64,000 nucleotides of DNA, taken from assembly GCA_024742875.1 (NCBI GenBank), contig JANSXP010000033.1, forward strand, positions 1 through 64,000. The letters are read 5' to 3'. Below, in pieces: positions 1 to 7,435 of this stretch. A program made the position numbers and the translations under genes. Source of the stretch: Planctomycetaceae bacterium. GTDB lineage: Bacteria > Planctomycetota > Planctomycetia > Planctomycetales > Planctomycetaceae. The notes under the pieces are model-generated. The model saw only the letters and a program-made list of their open reading frames with translations. It was not told the DNA's origin and ran no database searches. How positions within the stretch are numbered: the first letter of the stretch is position 1; each line of letters opens with the position of its first letter.

Positions 1-120
1 CCACCCGCCCCCGGACCGCCCCCAACCACCCCCGCCCCAACCGCCCCGCCGGCCCCACCCCCCCGCCGCCCCGCCCCGGCGCCCCCCCGGGCCCAACCCC
101 CCCCCAGGGGGGGGGGGCGG
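1..120. other. C/G-rich low-complexity contig edge
   Basis: The first 120 bases are almost entirely runs of C with a few A and G, and end in a C-run followed directly by an 11-base G-run. Composition is unlike the rest of the window (about 60% GC) and no frame reads as protein. The gene beginning on the other side (stop at 125-127) is intact, so nothing is lost from it. This looks like a sequencing or assembly artefact at a contig end rather than biology. Confidence 0.7.
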
Positions 121-124
121 CCGT

Positions 125-1750
125 TTAGTTGTCTGCCTGCAGGCCGACAATCTCCGTCACTTCGGTGATGGATGTTGTCACACCGGCGTGATACTGCTCG
201 TCGATTTCGGCAAGGTTTTGCAGCAGCCAGGCATCAGCCGCGGTGACGTCCGCAGCGCGGTAGTACCAGTAGCGAACCAGCAGCAATAGTGCCTGTTCCT
301 CGCCACTGCAGCGTTCGAAGACGGCGACAAAACGCATGTCGCCGCTTTTGAGTTCGGCAAAGATTCCTTCCAGCCCTGCGTTAGCAGCGGCGAGCAGTTG
401 AGAACTGGCCAGATCAGCTTCAGCACCATTCGACTGCAGACGCCCGTACTGCATCAGATACAGCAGTTTGGTCCATTCCGACAGCTGGAACAGGGCATCC
501 GTGCGTGTCTGGCCTTCGCTGCCGGCGTAAGTGGCCAGGTGCAGCAGATGTTCGCAGTGCCGTGACACCACAGCAGCTTTCAGCCGGGCGCCATTGGGAC
601 CCTGTTGCTGAACCAGCGTGGTGTAGCTGTCTTTGCATTCACTCGATCGCTGCGCTTGAGCGTCAGTCAGCTGGAGGGGACGGAACGGCATCAGCGGCAG
701 CGGGGGAGCTGTCTGCAGATCCATTTCCGGCAGGTCCAGTGGGTCGGCGTCCTCATCGCGACTGGCCAGCGCTTTGGTGACGCGGGCCAGCTGCAGGCTG
801 AGGATCTGTGTGCGAGCGTTGAGTTCTTCGACGGTCAGTGCATCGCCGCTGAGCGCTTCGAGGTTGAACGATCCACCGGTGAGATCTTCGACAGACGGCG
901 GACCGCCAAAACCGAACCACCAGATCACGAGCCCCAAAGCCGGCAGGCCCGCCAGGAGCACCAGCAGTTTGCTGATACGACGACGGGAACCACCAACTGT
1001 TGCCGGCACTGCAGCCGACTGACCGGGCCGTTGCCCCGGCACCACACGTGACAGGTCTGCCGCGTCGGGCGATGGCTCCGCTTTGGTGGCAGACTCTGCC
1101 GCCAGGGCCTTTGCGGCAGCATCGCGGACACTGGTGGCGGGCTGAGGGCGGGCCGGTAGTGTGCGCGGTGTTCTGACCGCTGGCGTGGCAGTGGCCGGCG
1201 ACAGATCAACGGTGGGGCCGGAATAGAACGCGTCTTCTTCCGGCACGCCCGCTTCTTCCGCCGTCAGGCTGTGGGCATTGTTCAGCGCGCTCTTGTAGAC
1301 ATCCGACAGACCGGAAGACAGTTTCTGGTCAGCAGCGGCTGCTGGCACTGGCTCCGGTTCCGAGAACAGAGGCGGCGTTGTCGTGGTGGCCTCGTCAGGC
1401 AGTTCCGGCAGCAGTTCGTCATCCGCTGAGCTCTCTGTCGGTGGCGCTTCCGCAAGAGCGTCGTCAGACTGCGCCATCTTTACCGCCTTTCGCAGTCGCG
1501 ACGATTTTTTCTGAGGGCGGCTCAGTCGCCGGGCTGGCCCGGCTGTGGCTGCTGCGGAGGGTTCTCCCGCGGGCAGCCGTTCGTCGGAGTTCTGCAGCAC
1601 GTCGTCGACGAGGACAAATGACTCTCCACGATCGTCCGTGCACTGGGCCGCGTCATCGAGAGTACCGCTGCGACGTTTGGTGCGCAGCTGTTCCAACGTG
1701 TATGGCCGAGACAGATTCTGCCCGACTTTGACCTGCCAGGATGCCGACAT
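125..1750 (-). CDS. Membrane-anchored protein of unknown function, GYF_2-like N-terminus
   Basis: 541-residue protein. The start at 1750 (MSASWQVKVGQ) is chosen because GGAAAG lies about 9 bases upstream; the frame stays open further upstream but reads as non-protein. The first ~50 residues (W-x-V-x-x-G ... PYTLEQLRTKRRSGTL) resemble the GYF_2/DUF4339 domains that planctomycetes put at the start of membrane proteins. A long Ala/Pro/Thr/Glu-rich low-complexity region follows (about 55-255), then one transmembrane helix (ISKLLVLLAGLPALGLVIWW, about 265-285) and an alpha-helical, probably periplasmic, C-terminal domain of about 240 residues that I do not recognise. The gene is divergent from the HDOD-GGDEF gene. 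No enzymatic motif is visible. Function unknown. Confidence 0.75.
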   Translation of the reverse strand: MSASWQVKVGQNLSRPYTLEQLRTKRRSGTLDDAAQCTDDRGESFVLVDDVLQNSDERLPAGEPSAAATAGPARRLSRPQKKSSRLRKAVKMAQSDDALAEAPPTESSADDELLPELPDEATTTTPPLFSEPEPVPAAAADQKLSSGLSDVYKSALNNAHSLTAEEAGVPEEDAFYSGPTVDLSPATATPAVRTPRTLPARPQPATSVRDAAAKALAAESATKAEPSPDAADLSRVVPGQRPGQSAAVPATVGGSRRRISKLLVLLAGLPALGLVIWWFGFGGPPSVEDLTGGSFNLEALSGDALTVEELNARTQILSLQLARVTKALASRDEDADPLDLPEMDLQTAPPLPLMPFRPLQLTDAQAQRSSECKDSYTTLVQQQGPNGARLKAAVVSRHCEHLLHLATYAGSEGQTRTDALFQLSEWTKLLYLMQYGRLQSNGAEADLASSQLLAAANAGLEGIFAELKSGDMRFVAVFERCSGEEQALLLLVRYWYYRAADVTAADAWLLQNLAEIDEQYHAGVTTSITEVTEIVGLQADN

Positions 1751-2089
1751 GTAATCACTTTCCAACGGATGTGGACCCAATGGCGGAGAATGGTAGGGCC
1801 AAACCGCAGCAAGTGCAGTTTCATGAATACAGCAGCATCGAAACTTAACCCACTCTTCATAAAAGGGTGGGTTTGGCCAGCTGATGAACAGATCGGACCA
1901 TGTCGCCGGGAATACCTCGCTGTGGAGCGGGCGAGAGTCGTGTTTTCCACGTCCCGTTCGGGGAAAATTCACAATATTGACGGGGAACGACAGCCTGCAG
2001 TGGGGCCGTTGTACGGGATGGAGGCATACCTGCACTCAGTGTGGGACGCTGGCGGGAATTCCAGGCAAGTTCACGGAAACCCGCACGAT

Positions 2090-3586
2090 ATGCCCGGCAT
2101 GCCTCAGAGCCTCGCCCAAATTGTGAAATCCGACCGTCTGCCGTCGCTGCCGTCCATCGCTCTGCGAGTGATCGAACTGGCTCGCGAGCCAGAACCCGAT
2201 TTTCGTGAAGTGGCGGACGTGATTCGCACCGATCCCGCATTGTCAGGCCGGCTGCTGCGGACCGCCAACTCCGCGCTGTTTGGGCTGGGTAAACCGGTGA
2301 CCTCTGTGGAATCCGCGATTCCGCTGCTGGGACTGACGCTGGTGCGCACCATGGTCCTCGGCTTTGCACTGGCCGATCAATCCGGCCGCAGTCCAAAGCG
2401 GTCCCGAGCGCTGGAAAATCTGTGGCGCAGTTCGCTGACACAGGCCGTGTTTGCTGAACAACTGGCCTCGGAAATTCACGACGCCGATCCGGCCACCTAC
2501 TTTCTCGCTGCTTTGCTGCAGGACGTTGGCATTCTCAGTTTTCTGCATGTGGACCCCGAAAATTACCTTGAGCAGATCTGGCAGCGGAGCGAGTTTCCCG
2601 ATGTGGTGACCCGCGAACGCGACCACTATGGCTTCTCCCATGTGGAACTGGCCATGGAACTGCTGGACAACTGGGGGCTGCCGGTCGACATCCAGCACGC
2701 CATCGGAACGCACCATCAAAAGATGGCCGTGACCTCGGTGGACGAACTTTCGCCACTGGCCAGGACGCTGCAGGCAGCCGCACTGTGTGGCCACTACGTG
2801 GTCAATCATCGCCGCACGGGGCAGTCGCTGACGGAACTGGTGGTCTTTCTGGAGAATCACTTTGGCTGGTCGGGCGAAAAGGTCGAGACCGCGCTGTGCG
2901 AAACCATGATGCGAGTGGTCGAAACCGCGTCCATCTTTCAGTTTGATGTGGGTGAGGATTATTCTCACGAACGCATCCTTCGCGACGCCAAAGACCTGCT
3001 CGAGCAGATCGCACTGTCACAGCATGCCGCCGAGACGCGCGCACAGGCACTCGGACAGCAGATCATGAAAGATCCGTTGACGGGAGCTTATAACCGGATG
3101 TTCATGGACCGCGGGCTGAACGACCGCCTGGCGACCGCCATTCGCCGTCGCTGGCCGATCGGCTTGATGTTTGTGGACATCGATCGCTTCAAGCAGATTA
3201 ATGATCAGTTTGGGCATCGGGCGGGAGACGAAGCCATCGTGCAGGTGGCGTCCACGCTGCAAAAATGCGTGCGACGCAACGATGCTGTGGTCCGTTACGG
3301 GGGCGACGAGTTTCTCGTGGCAATGCCCAAAATTCGGGCGAGTGAATTTGAGAATATCTGCGTGCAGGTGCAGACACGGATTCGAGAGCAGTCGTATGCC
3401 GAGAACGGTTTTTCCCTGACGATCAGTCTGGGGGCCGTGCTCTATCAGCCGGAGAAAGGCGACGTGCAGGATGCCAACTGGCTGATCGATCGCGCTGATC
3501 GGGCGATGTACGAAGCCAAACGTGCGGGGGGCGACCAGGTCTCTCTGGAGCGGCTCGACGCGTGTCGCGAGTGCCCGGTAGCCTGA
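2090..3586 (+). CDS. HDOD domain diguanylate cyclase (HDOD-GGDEF)
   Basis: About 498 residues from ATG 2090 (MPGMPQSLAQIV); ATG 2018 or 2099 are alternatives, and none has a strong ribosome binding site. Residues ~8-210 form an HDOD domain (LPSLPSIALRVIELA, then a helical bundle with LAALLQDVGIL and AIGTHHQK), a family that usually acts as a signalling scaffold rather than a phosphohydrolase. Residues ~325-490 are a GGDEF domain: DPLTGAYNR opens it, the active site reads RYGGDEF (intact), and RRND five residues before it is a canonical inhibitory I-site for c-di-GMP feedback. It is therefore probably an active, product-inhibited diguanylate cyclase making c-di-GMP from two GTP. There is no transmembrane helix, so it is probably cytosolic. 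The input signal is unknown. Confidence 0.9.
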   Translation: MPGMPQSLAQIVKSDRLPSLPSIALRVIELAREPEPDFREVADVIRTDPALSGRLLRTANSALFGLGKPVTSVESAIPLLGLTLVRTMVLGFALADQSGRSPKRSRALENLWRSSLTQAVFAEQLASEIHDADPATYFLAALLQDVGILSFLHVDPENYLEQIWQRSEFPDVVTRERDHYGFSHVELAMELLDNWGLPVDIQHAIGTHHQKMAVTSVDELSPLARTLQAAALCGHYVVNHRRTGQSLTELVVFLENHFGWSGEKVETALCETMMRVVETASIFQFDVGEDYSHERILRDAKDLLEQIALSQHAAETRAQALGQQIMKDPLTGAYNRMFMDRGLNDRLATAIRRRWPIGLMFVDIDRFKQINDQFGHRAGDEAIVQVASTLQKCVRRNDAVVRYGGDEFLVAMPKIRASEFENICVQVQTRIREQSYAENGFSLTISLGAVLYQPEKGDVQDANWLIDRADRAMYEAKRAGGDQVSLERLDACRECPVA

Positions 3587-3705
3587 ACGAGCGATGGCAG
3601 GGCCCGTGAGGGCGCCTGAGGCAGGCGTCCCGTTGCGCCCAACCTGACCGCCGCGCCACGTCGCGCGACGGCCGATCGATGACGGCAGGCAGTCTGTTGA
3701 TGTCG

Positions 3706-4011
3706 CTATCGCACCCAGGCGAACAAACGCGCTGTGCGTGTGCGGCGTGGCTGATAAGCGGGCGTTGTGGAAACGGGACGCGTGACCGGTCGGCTGAACG
3801 AACGTGAGACGCGTCGTCGGCCAAACAGTGTTCGCGAAGGACGGTTAGTCGGACGCTGATAACGCGACCTCGTGTTGTCCGTGGAGGTCACGAACGGGTA
3901 AGACAATTCGTCTGTGCCGGGTGTCGGAAAACCGACGTGTCCGTAGTCACGCCCAAAAGACGGGACGGACAGTGTGGCCAGAACAAGCAGTGTGGTGGCG
4001 GTCATTTTCAT
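3706..4011 (-). CDS. Small secreted Arg-rich protein
   Basis: 101 residues from ATG 4011 (MKMTATTLLVLATLSVPSFG), with GAGAG about 8 bases upstream; an ATG five codons earlier (4026) is less well placed. The first ~20 residues are a signal peptide. The mature part is short, very rich in Arg, Ser, Thr and Pro (for example RPTNRPSRTLFGRRRVSRS), has no cysteines and is probably disordered and strongly basic. It could coat or bind an acidic polymer or nucleic acid at the surface, but this is a guess. Convergent with the HDOD-GGDEF gene; the 119-base gap holds an imperfect GC-rich hairpin (3610-3631) without a T-run. No family recognised. Confidence 0.6.
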   Translation of the reverse strand: MKMTATTLLVLATLSVPSFGRDYGHVGFPTPGTDELSYPFVTSTDNTRSRYQRPTNRPSRTLFGRRRVSRSFSRPVTRPVSTTPAYQPRRTRTARLFAWVR

Positions 4012-4179
4012 GGTGATCTCTCGCAAAATCGGGTGTGGGAAATGTCCGGGTCTGTCTTGTTATTGGCTTCGAAGGGGTATTCATCCACTGCATAATGCGT
4101 ATGTGTTCCATAGGCAAAATGCATGCCGTGAGGCGGCTCGCATTTCTGCACCGTGTGTGTGAGATGTGCCAATTCCCGT

Positions 4180-4207
4180 TTGACCCGTCTGAACGTTGTG
4201 CTAACAT
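4180..4207 (+). promoter_or_regulatory. Candidate sigma-70-type promoter of the cobalamin riboswitch transcript
   Basis: TTGACC (4180-4185), a 16-base spacer, then TAACAT (4202-4207). The predicted transcription start near 4213-4216 falls just before the first conserved part of the riboswitch, which is where a leader promoter should be. Assigned by eye from sequence only. Confidence 0.5.
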
Positions 4208-4214
4208 CCGCCCA

Positions 4215-4465
4215 CGCTCAAAGTGTCGAGGGCTGCCGATGCAGACTTCGTGAACAGGGAACTCCGGTGCAATTCCGGGACGGTCCGGCCGCTGTGAGCT
4301 ATCTGCAGCCGTTGCCACGATGTGCCTGGCACAACAACGCGACGGTCGTACCCAGTCATCCTCGCACTGCCATTGTCGCCGCGTGCCACTCACAACCGGA
4401 GTGGGCAGGCCGACGAGAAGGTTTGGAAGTCTGGTGATAGCGAGTCAGAAGACCTACTTGGGGCG
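4215..4465 (+). promoter_or_regulatory. Cobalamin (B12) riboswitch
   Basis: The element follows the cobalamin aptamer (RF00174-type) order. A small P2-like hairpin CTGC-CGAT-GCAG lies at 4233-4244. The core runs from GGGAA (4257-4261) through CCGGTGCAATTCCGG to GGTCCGGCCGCTGTGAGC (ending 4299), matching the consensus GGGAA..CGGUG.AA.UCCGG..CGGUCCCGCCACUGU. A peripheral GCCACT (4385-4390) and GAAGG/GGAAG segment follows, and then the B12 box AGTCAGAAGACCTACTT (4443-4459), close to AGCCAGGAGACCUGCC. No intrinsic terminator with a T-run was found after it, so control may be translational or Rho-linked. It lies on the same strand as, and about 230 bases before, a DUF1559 pseudopilin and PEP-CTERM gene pair; no standard cobalamin transport or synthesis gene is nearby. 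Confidence 0.92.
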
Positions 4466-4488
4466 AGACGGTTTGTTGTCCTCCAGGA

Positions 4489-4608
4489 TTGGGACAGTCG
4501 TTGCAGGTGTTGTTGGTCGCGTTCTGCTGCTTTGCCGCTTTGGTTTGGTCAGTGTGTGATCACCGCATCTGGGTTGCTCAAAAAAGTACGCCCCTATTCT
4601 CTGGCTGA
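4489..4608 (+). CDS. Possible 39-residue hydrophobic peptide downstream of the B12 riboswitch
   Basis: A TTG-initiated frame begins 30 bases after the B12 box and encodes a peptide starting MGQSLQVLLVAFCCFAALVW: one clear transmembrane-like stretch of about 17 residues, followed by a short polar tail with CDHRIW. CCAGGA overlaps the start position, too close for a normal ribosome binding site; internal TTG or GTG starts are possible. It sits where a small riboswitch-controlled membrane component could be, and would explain the long gap before the next gene. It may equally be chance. Confidence 0.25.
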   Translation: MGQSLQVLLVAFCCFAALVWSVCDHRIWVAQKSTPLFSG

Positions 4609-4696
4609 ACGTGCGCGCTGAGTGCGGAATGCGGTCGCCCAATGACGGCCACTGTGCGCCATCGCGGATGTCTTCACAGAGCAGAACGGTTCCCTG

Positions 4697-5557
4697 ATGC
4701 GCAGCAAATTGCGTGGCTTTACGCTTATCGAGTTGCTGGTGGTGATTGCCATTATCGCCATATTGATTGCCCTGCTGCTGCCCGCCGTTCAGCAGGCTCG
4801 CGAGGCGGCACGCAGAATGTCGTGCCTGAACAATCTGCGGCAGATTTCCCTGGCGCTGCACAACTACGAAAGTCAGCATCGGTGTTTTCCGATTGGCTGT
4901 CTGGAATGCGTGCCGCCTTCGTTTCCACCTCCGCCCACTTTTCGGGCGCGGCAGCTGGCGTGGAGCATCTACATTCTGCCGCAAATCGAGCAGAAGAATG
5001 TCTATGACCTGTTTGACTTCAACGAGTCATTCCGTTCGCTGGACAACTACGTGCCGGCGGGAACGGTGATCTCCACTTACCTGTGCCCCAGTGCGTTTCA
5101 GGGGGAACGCCCCGGATCCACCAGCGGGGATGTCAACGGCAACGGGGTCGTGGATCCGGGCGATGGACTGGCGTGGACCGACTACGGCGGCCTGTTTGGC
5201 TCGTCTCACAATACGCCCACCATTTTGCCCGAGCACGAAGGCATGCTGCTTTACGACCGCATTACCCGGGTGCGTGACGTAACAGACGGTCTGTCCAACA
5301 CGCTGATCGTCGGTGAGTGCACGGGCCGTGGGCACTCTCTGCAGTCGCACTGGGCCAACGGTCAGAACCTGTTTGATCAGCGGTTTGACAACCCGATCAA
5401 CACGACACGCAACAACGAGTTATTCAGCGACCACACCGGTGGCTGCAACGTGGCTTTCAGTGACGGCCATGCTCGCTTCCTGAGCGAAACAATGGATCAG
5501 GACATTCTGAACGGATTGATGACACGCGCCGGCGGTGAAGTGCTGGGCGAATTTTAA
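4697..5557 (+). CDS. DUF1559 domain pseudopilin-like protein
   Basis: 286 residues. The N-terminus [16 protein letters not shown] is a type IV pilin/pseudopilin prepilin peptidase site (cleavage after G before FTLIE), followed by the hydrophobic helix and [17 protein letters not shown], the signature of the planctomycete DUF1559 family. The body has the usual HNYES...PSAF...DYGG pattern, an internal [12 protein letters not shown] loop like a dockerin calcium site, and the C-terminal [10 protein letters not shown] that ends DUF1559 proteins. DUF1559 proteins are numerous in planctomycetes and believed to be exported surface or envelope proteins; function is unproven. It lies about 230 bases after the cobalamin riboswitch and 42 bases before the PEP-CTERM gene, so co-expression under B12 control is likely. 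Confidence 0.9.
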   Translation: MRSKLRGFTLIELLVVIAIIAILIALLLPAVQQAREAARRMSCLNNLRQISLALHNYESQHRCFPIGCLECVPPSFPPPPTFRARQLAWSIYILPQIEQKNVYDLFDFNESFRSLDNYVPAGTVISTYLCPSAFQGERPGSTSGDVNGNGVVDPGDGLAWTDYGGLFGSSHNTPTILPEHEGMLLYDRITRVRDVTDGLSNTLIVGECTGRGHSLQSHWANGQNLFDQRFDNPINTTRNNELFSDHTGGCNVAFSDGHARFLSETMDQDILNGLMTRAGGEVLGEF

Positions 5558-5599
5558 AAAGGCGATTGCCGGCCGAGAGCCGGTTGGAAAAGGTATGTG

Positions 5600-6304
5600 A
5601 TGAAATACGGGCCAGTTTTCTGTGTGCTGCTGCTGATGCCGTGTGCGTCAGCCGGTGTGATGGATTTTGATGACCTTGTGATCTGGGCTGGCAGTGGCAG
5701 CAACGAAGCCGCGCTGGTGGTGGACTGGCGGGACAGCCGTCCGTCTCTGGCCTGGGGCTTCCGCTGGGATGGCGCGGCCACCGGCGAAGATATGATGCGC
5801 GCCATCGTCGCTGAGGATGAGGACTTCTACGCGTCCATCAACGATCGATCTATATTCGGAAACTTCGTCAGTGGGCTGGGCTACGATCGTGACGGAGATG
5901 GCTTTTCCGTCACGTCGGGAGTTGCGTTCGATGCGGACGGACTTTTTGTGGGCGATACGCCTATAGACGGTATCGCTGACGATGCCGACGATTCCTATGG
6001 AGAGAGTTCACCATCAAACTTTGGGTTTTGGGAATACTTCGTTTCGGTAGACAATCCATTTGACGGCGGGTCGTGGAACTCGTCATCCGTAGGCTTTAGT
6101 GTCCGTATGCTGAGTGACGGCGACTGGGACGCGTGGGTCTATCCGGGATTCATTGGAAACGATCCCCCTCCGGCTCCGCTGGCCGCAGGGGCCACACCTG
6201 TTCCCGAGCCGTCGACATGGGCCGCCTTTGCACTTTTGACAACCGGTTATGTCATACGCCGGACGCGTCAGCGACGGCGTAAGTCGTCAGACGCAGCCGC
6301 GTGA
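5600..6304 (+). CDS. PEP-CTERM surface protein, possibly B12-regulated
   Basis: 234 residues from ATG 5600, 6 bases after GGAAAAGG; a GTG one codon earlier is possible. A signal peptide (MKYGPVFCVLLLMPCASA) precedes a ~180-residue extracytoplasmic domain with AALVVDW, LAWGFRWDG, TGEDMMRAI and, near its end, SDGDWDAWVY. The C-terminus PVPEPSTWAAFALLTTGYVI plus an RRTRQRRRK tail is a PEP-CTERM sorting signal, recognised by an exosortase that is not in this window. Downstream of the DUF1559 gene and the B12 riboswitch, it may be a cell-surface protein made when cobalamin is scarce, for instance to bind corrinoids. That role is inference from context. A short AGCTGC-TGTG-GCAGCT hairpin (6309-6324) separates it from the convergent methyltransferase gene. 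Confidence 0.85.
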   Translation: MKYGPVFCVLLLMPCASAGVMDFDDLVIWAGSGSNEAALVVDWRDSRPSLAWGFRWDGAATGEDMMRAIVAEDEDFYASINDRSIFGNFVSGLGYDRDGDGFSVTSGVAFDADGLFVGDTPIDGIADDADDSYGESSPSNFGFWEYFVSVDNPFDGGSWNSSSVGFSVRMLSDGDWDAWVYPGFIGNDPPPAPLAAGATPVPEPSTWAAFALLTTGYVIRRTRQRRRKSSDAAA

Positions 6305-6322
6305 CCTGAGCTGCTGTGGCAG

Positions 6323-7003
6323 CTAAACCAGTCTTCCGGCGATCGTCCAGTGGCGATCGCTGGTGGCCTGGACCCATTGTCGAGGAAAGCCGGCTGCGGT
6401 CAGCAGGTCGCCCACTTCTTCGACCGTGAGTGCCGCGTGCAGCGATTCACGGAACATCTGCTGCTGGTGGTCGTTCTCGTCACCCGCGTAGGTGGCCACG
6501 ATGTGCTCGACCTGTTCGCTGGATTCCGGTCGCATCAGATCGCGGACAAACAGGACGCCGTCCGGCGTGATGATACGGCGCATTTCCACAAACACATCGG
6601 CCGGCTGTGGAATGTGGTGTACGATGCTGTTCGACATAACGACCGCACAGGACGCGTCGGCCACTGGCAGTTTCTTGGCATCGCAGAAGACGGGCAGGAT
6701 GGTTTTTTCCAGCGGTGTGTCGCAGATGTGTTTGCGGGCCAGTCGCAGCATTTCCTGTGACAGGTCGCAGGCCAGCACGGAAGAAAAGCGGTCGCTGGTC
6801 CGCATCAGCTGGATGGGGATCAGGGCGGTTCCCGTGCCCATGTCGAGTGCACGGCTGGCTGTGGTCGGCAGTCCGCTGGCGGCGACAAAATCCAGCAATT
6901 CACCCACAAACAGCGCGTTGACAGCGGAGTGATCCATGCTGTCGTAGTCTACCGCTTCTTCCACCGTGTCCATGACTTCCGGTTCGAGTGTTCTGGGCAG
7001 CAT
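6323..7003 (-). CDS. Class I SAM-dependent methyltransferase
   Basis: 226 residues from ATG 7003 (MLPRTLEPEVMDT), with GGAGA 6 bases upstream; the frame extends upstream without a better site. Motif I is LDMGTGTALIPIQL, with the acidic residue of motif II in LACDLSQEML and VMSNSIVHHI as motif IV. This is the Methyltransf_11/25 fold of small-molecule or ubiquinone-type methyltransferases. The N-terminal MDTVEEAVDYDSMDHSAVN resembles planctomycete and cyanobacterial stand-alone methyltransferases of unknown substrate. Convergent with the PEP-CTERM gene, with only about 18 bases between stops. Substrate not predictable. Confidence 0.85.
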   Translation of the reverse strand: MLPRTLEPEVMDTVEEAVDYDSMDHSAVNALFVGELLDFVAASGLPTTASRALDMGTGTALIPIQLMRTSDRFSSVLACDLSQEMLRLARKHICDTPLEKTILPVFCDAKKLPVADASCAVVMSNSIVHHIPQPADVFVEMRRIITPDGVLFVRDLMRPESSEQVEHIVATYAGDENDHQQQMFRESLHAALTVEEVGDLLTAAGFPRQWVQATSDRHWTIAGRLV

Positions 7004-7180
7004 GCAGTTCTCCACTGGCTCTGTTGGGCGAATGACGGGGCTCGCGTTGTACAGCGCCGCGTGCCGACGTTCTACCGGCAGGCGGCCGGGCACCCGTTTT
7101 TTGCCGGCTCACTGGCTACCGCCAGTCGCGGGAAGTGTTTATGGTGCTCTGACTGTTTTCACCATTCGGGCGAGTGCACT

Positions 7181-7435
7181 ATGAATTCCTCCAATGCCAG
7201 GCTGGGAGTCCGGCTGTTTTTTGTCTACCTGCTGCTCTATGGCGGGTTCGTGCTGATCAACGCTTTCGCACCGTCCCAGATGGAAGCGACTCCCATCGCC
7301 GGTTTGAATCTTGCCATTTTGTATGGCTTCGGCCTGATCATTGGCGCGCTGGTATTGTCGCTGGTGTACGGAGCCCTGTGCTCTAATGAAGATGCGACTG
7401 ACGACAGCTCCTCATCCACGGGAGCCGACGCATGA
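7181..7435 (+). CDS. DUF485 small membrane protein, symporter partner
   Basis: 84 residues from ATG 7181. Two transmembrane helices (LFFVYLLLYGGFVLINAF and LAILYGFGLIIGALVLSLVYG) with the spacing of the DUF485 (YjcH-like) family, which is encoded with the acetate/cation symporter ActP in many bacteria. The tail is acidic and Ser-rich. Its stop codon overlaps the start of the symporter gene (ATGA at 7432-7435), indicating translational coupling. Probably an inner-membrane accessory subunit. Confidence 0.85.
   Translation: MNSSNARLGVRLFFVYLLLYGGFVLINAFAPSQMEATPIAGLNLAILYGFGLIIGALVLSLVYGALCSNEDATDDSSSSTGADA

Noticed and set aside
3610-3631. GC-rich imperfect hairpin between the HDOD-GGDEF gene and the small secreted protein
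   Set aside because: It has mismatches and no T-run on either strand, so it was not listed as a terminator.
4030-4180. Short open frames before the riboswitch
   Set aside because: They have no ribosome binding site, no protein-like composition, and the region holds the promoter of the riboswitch.
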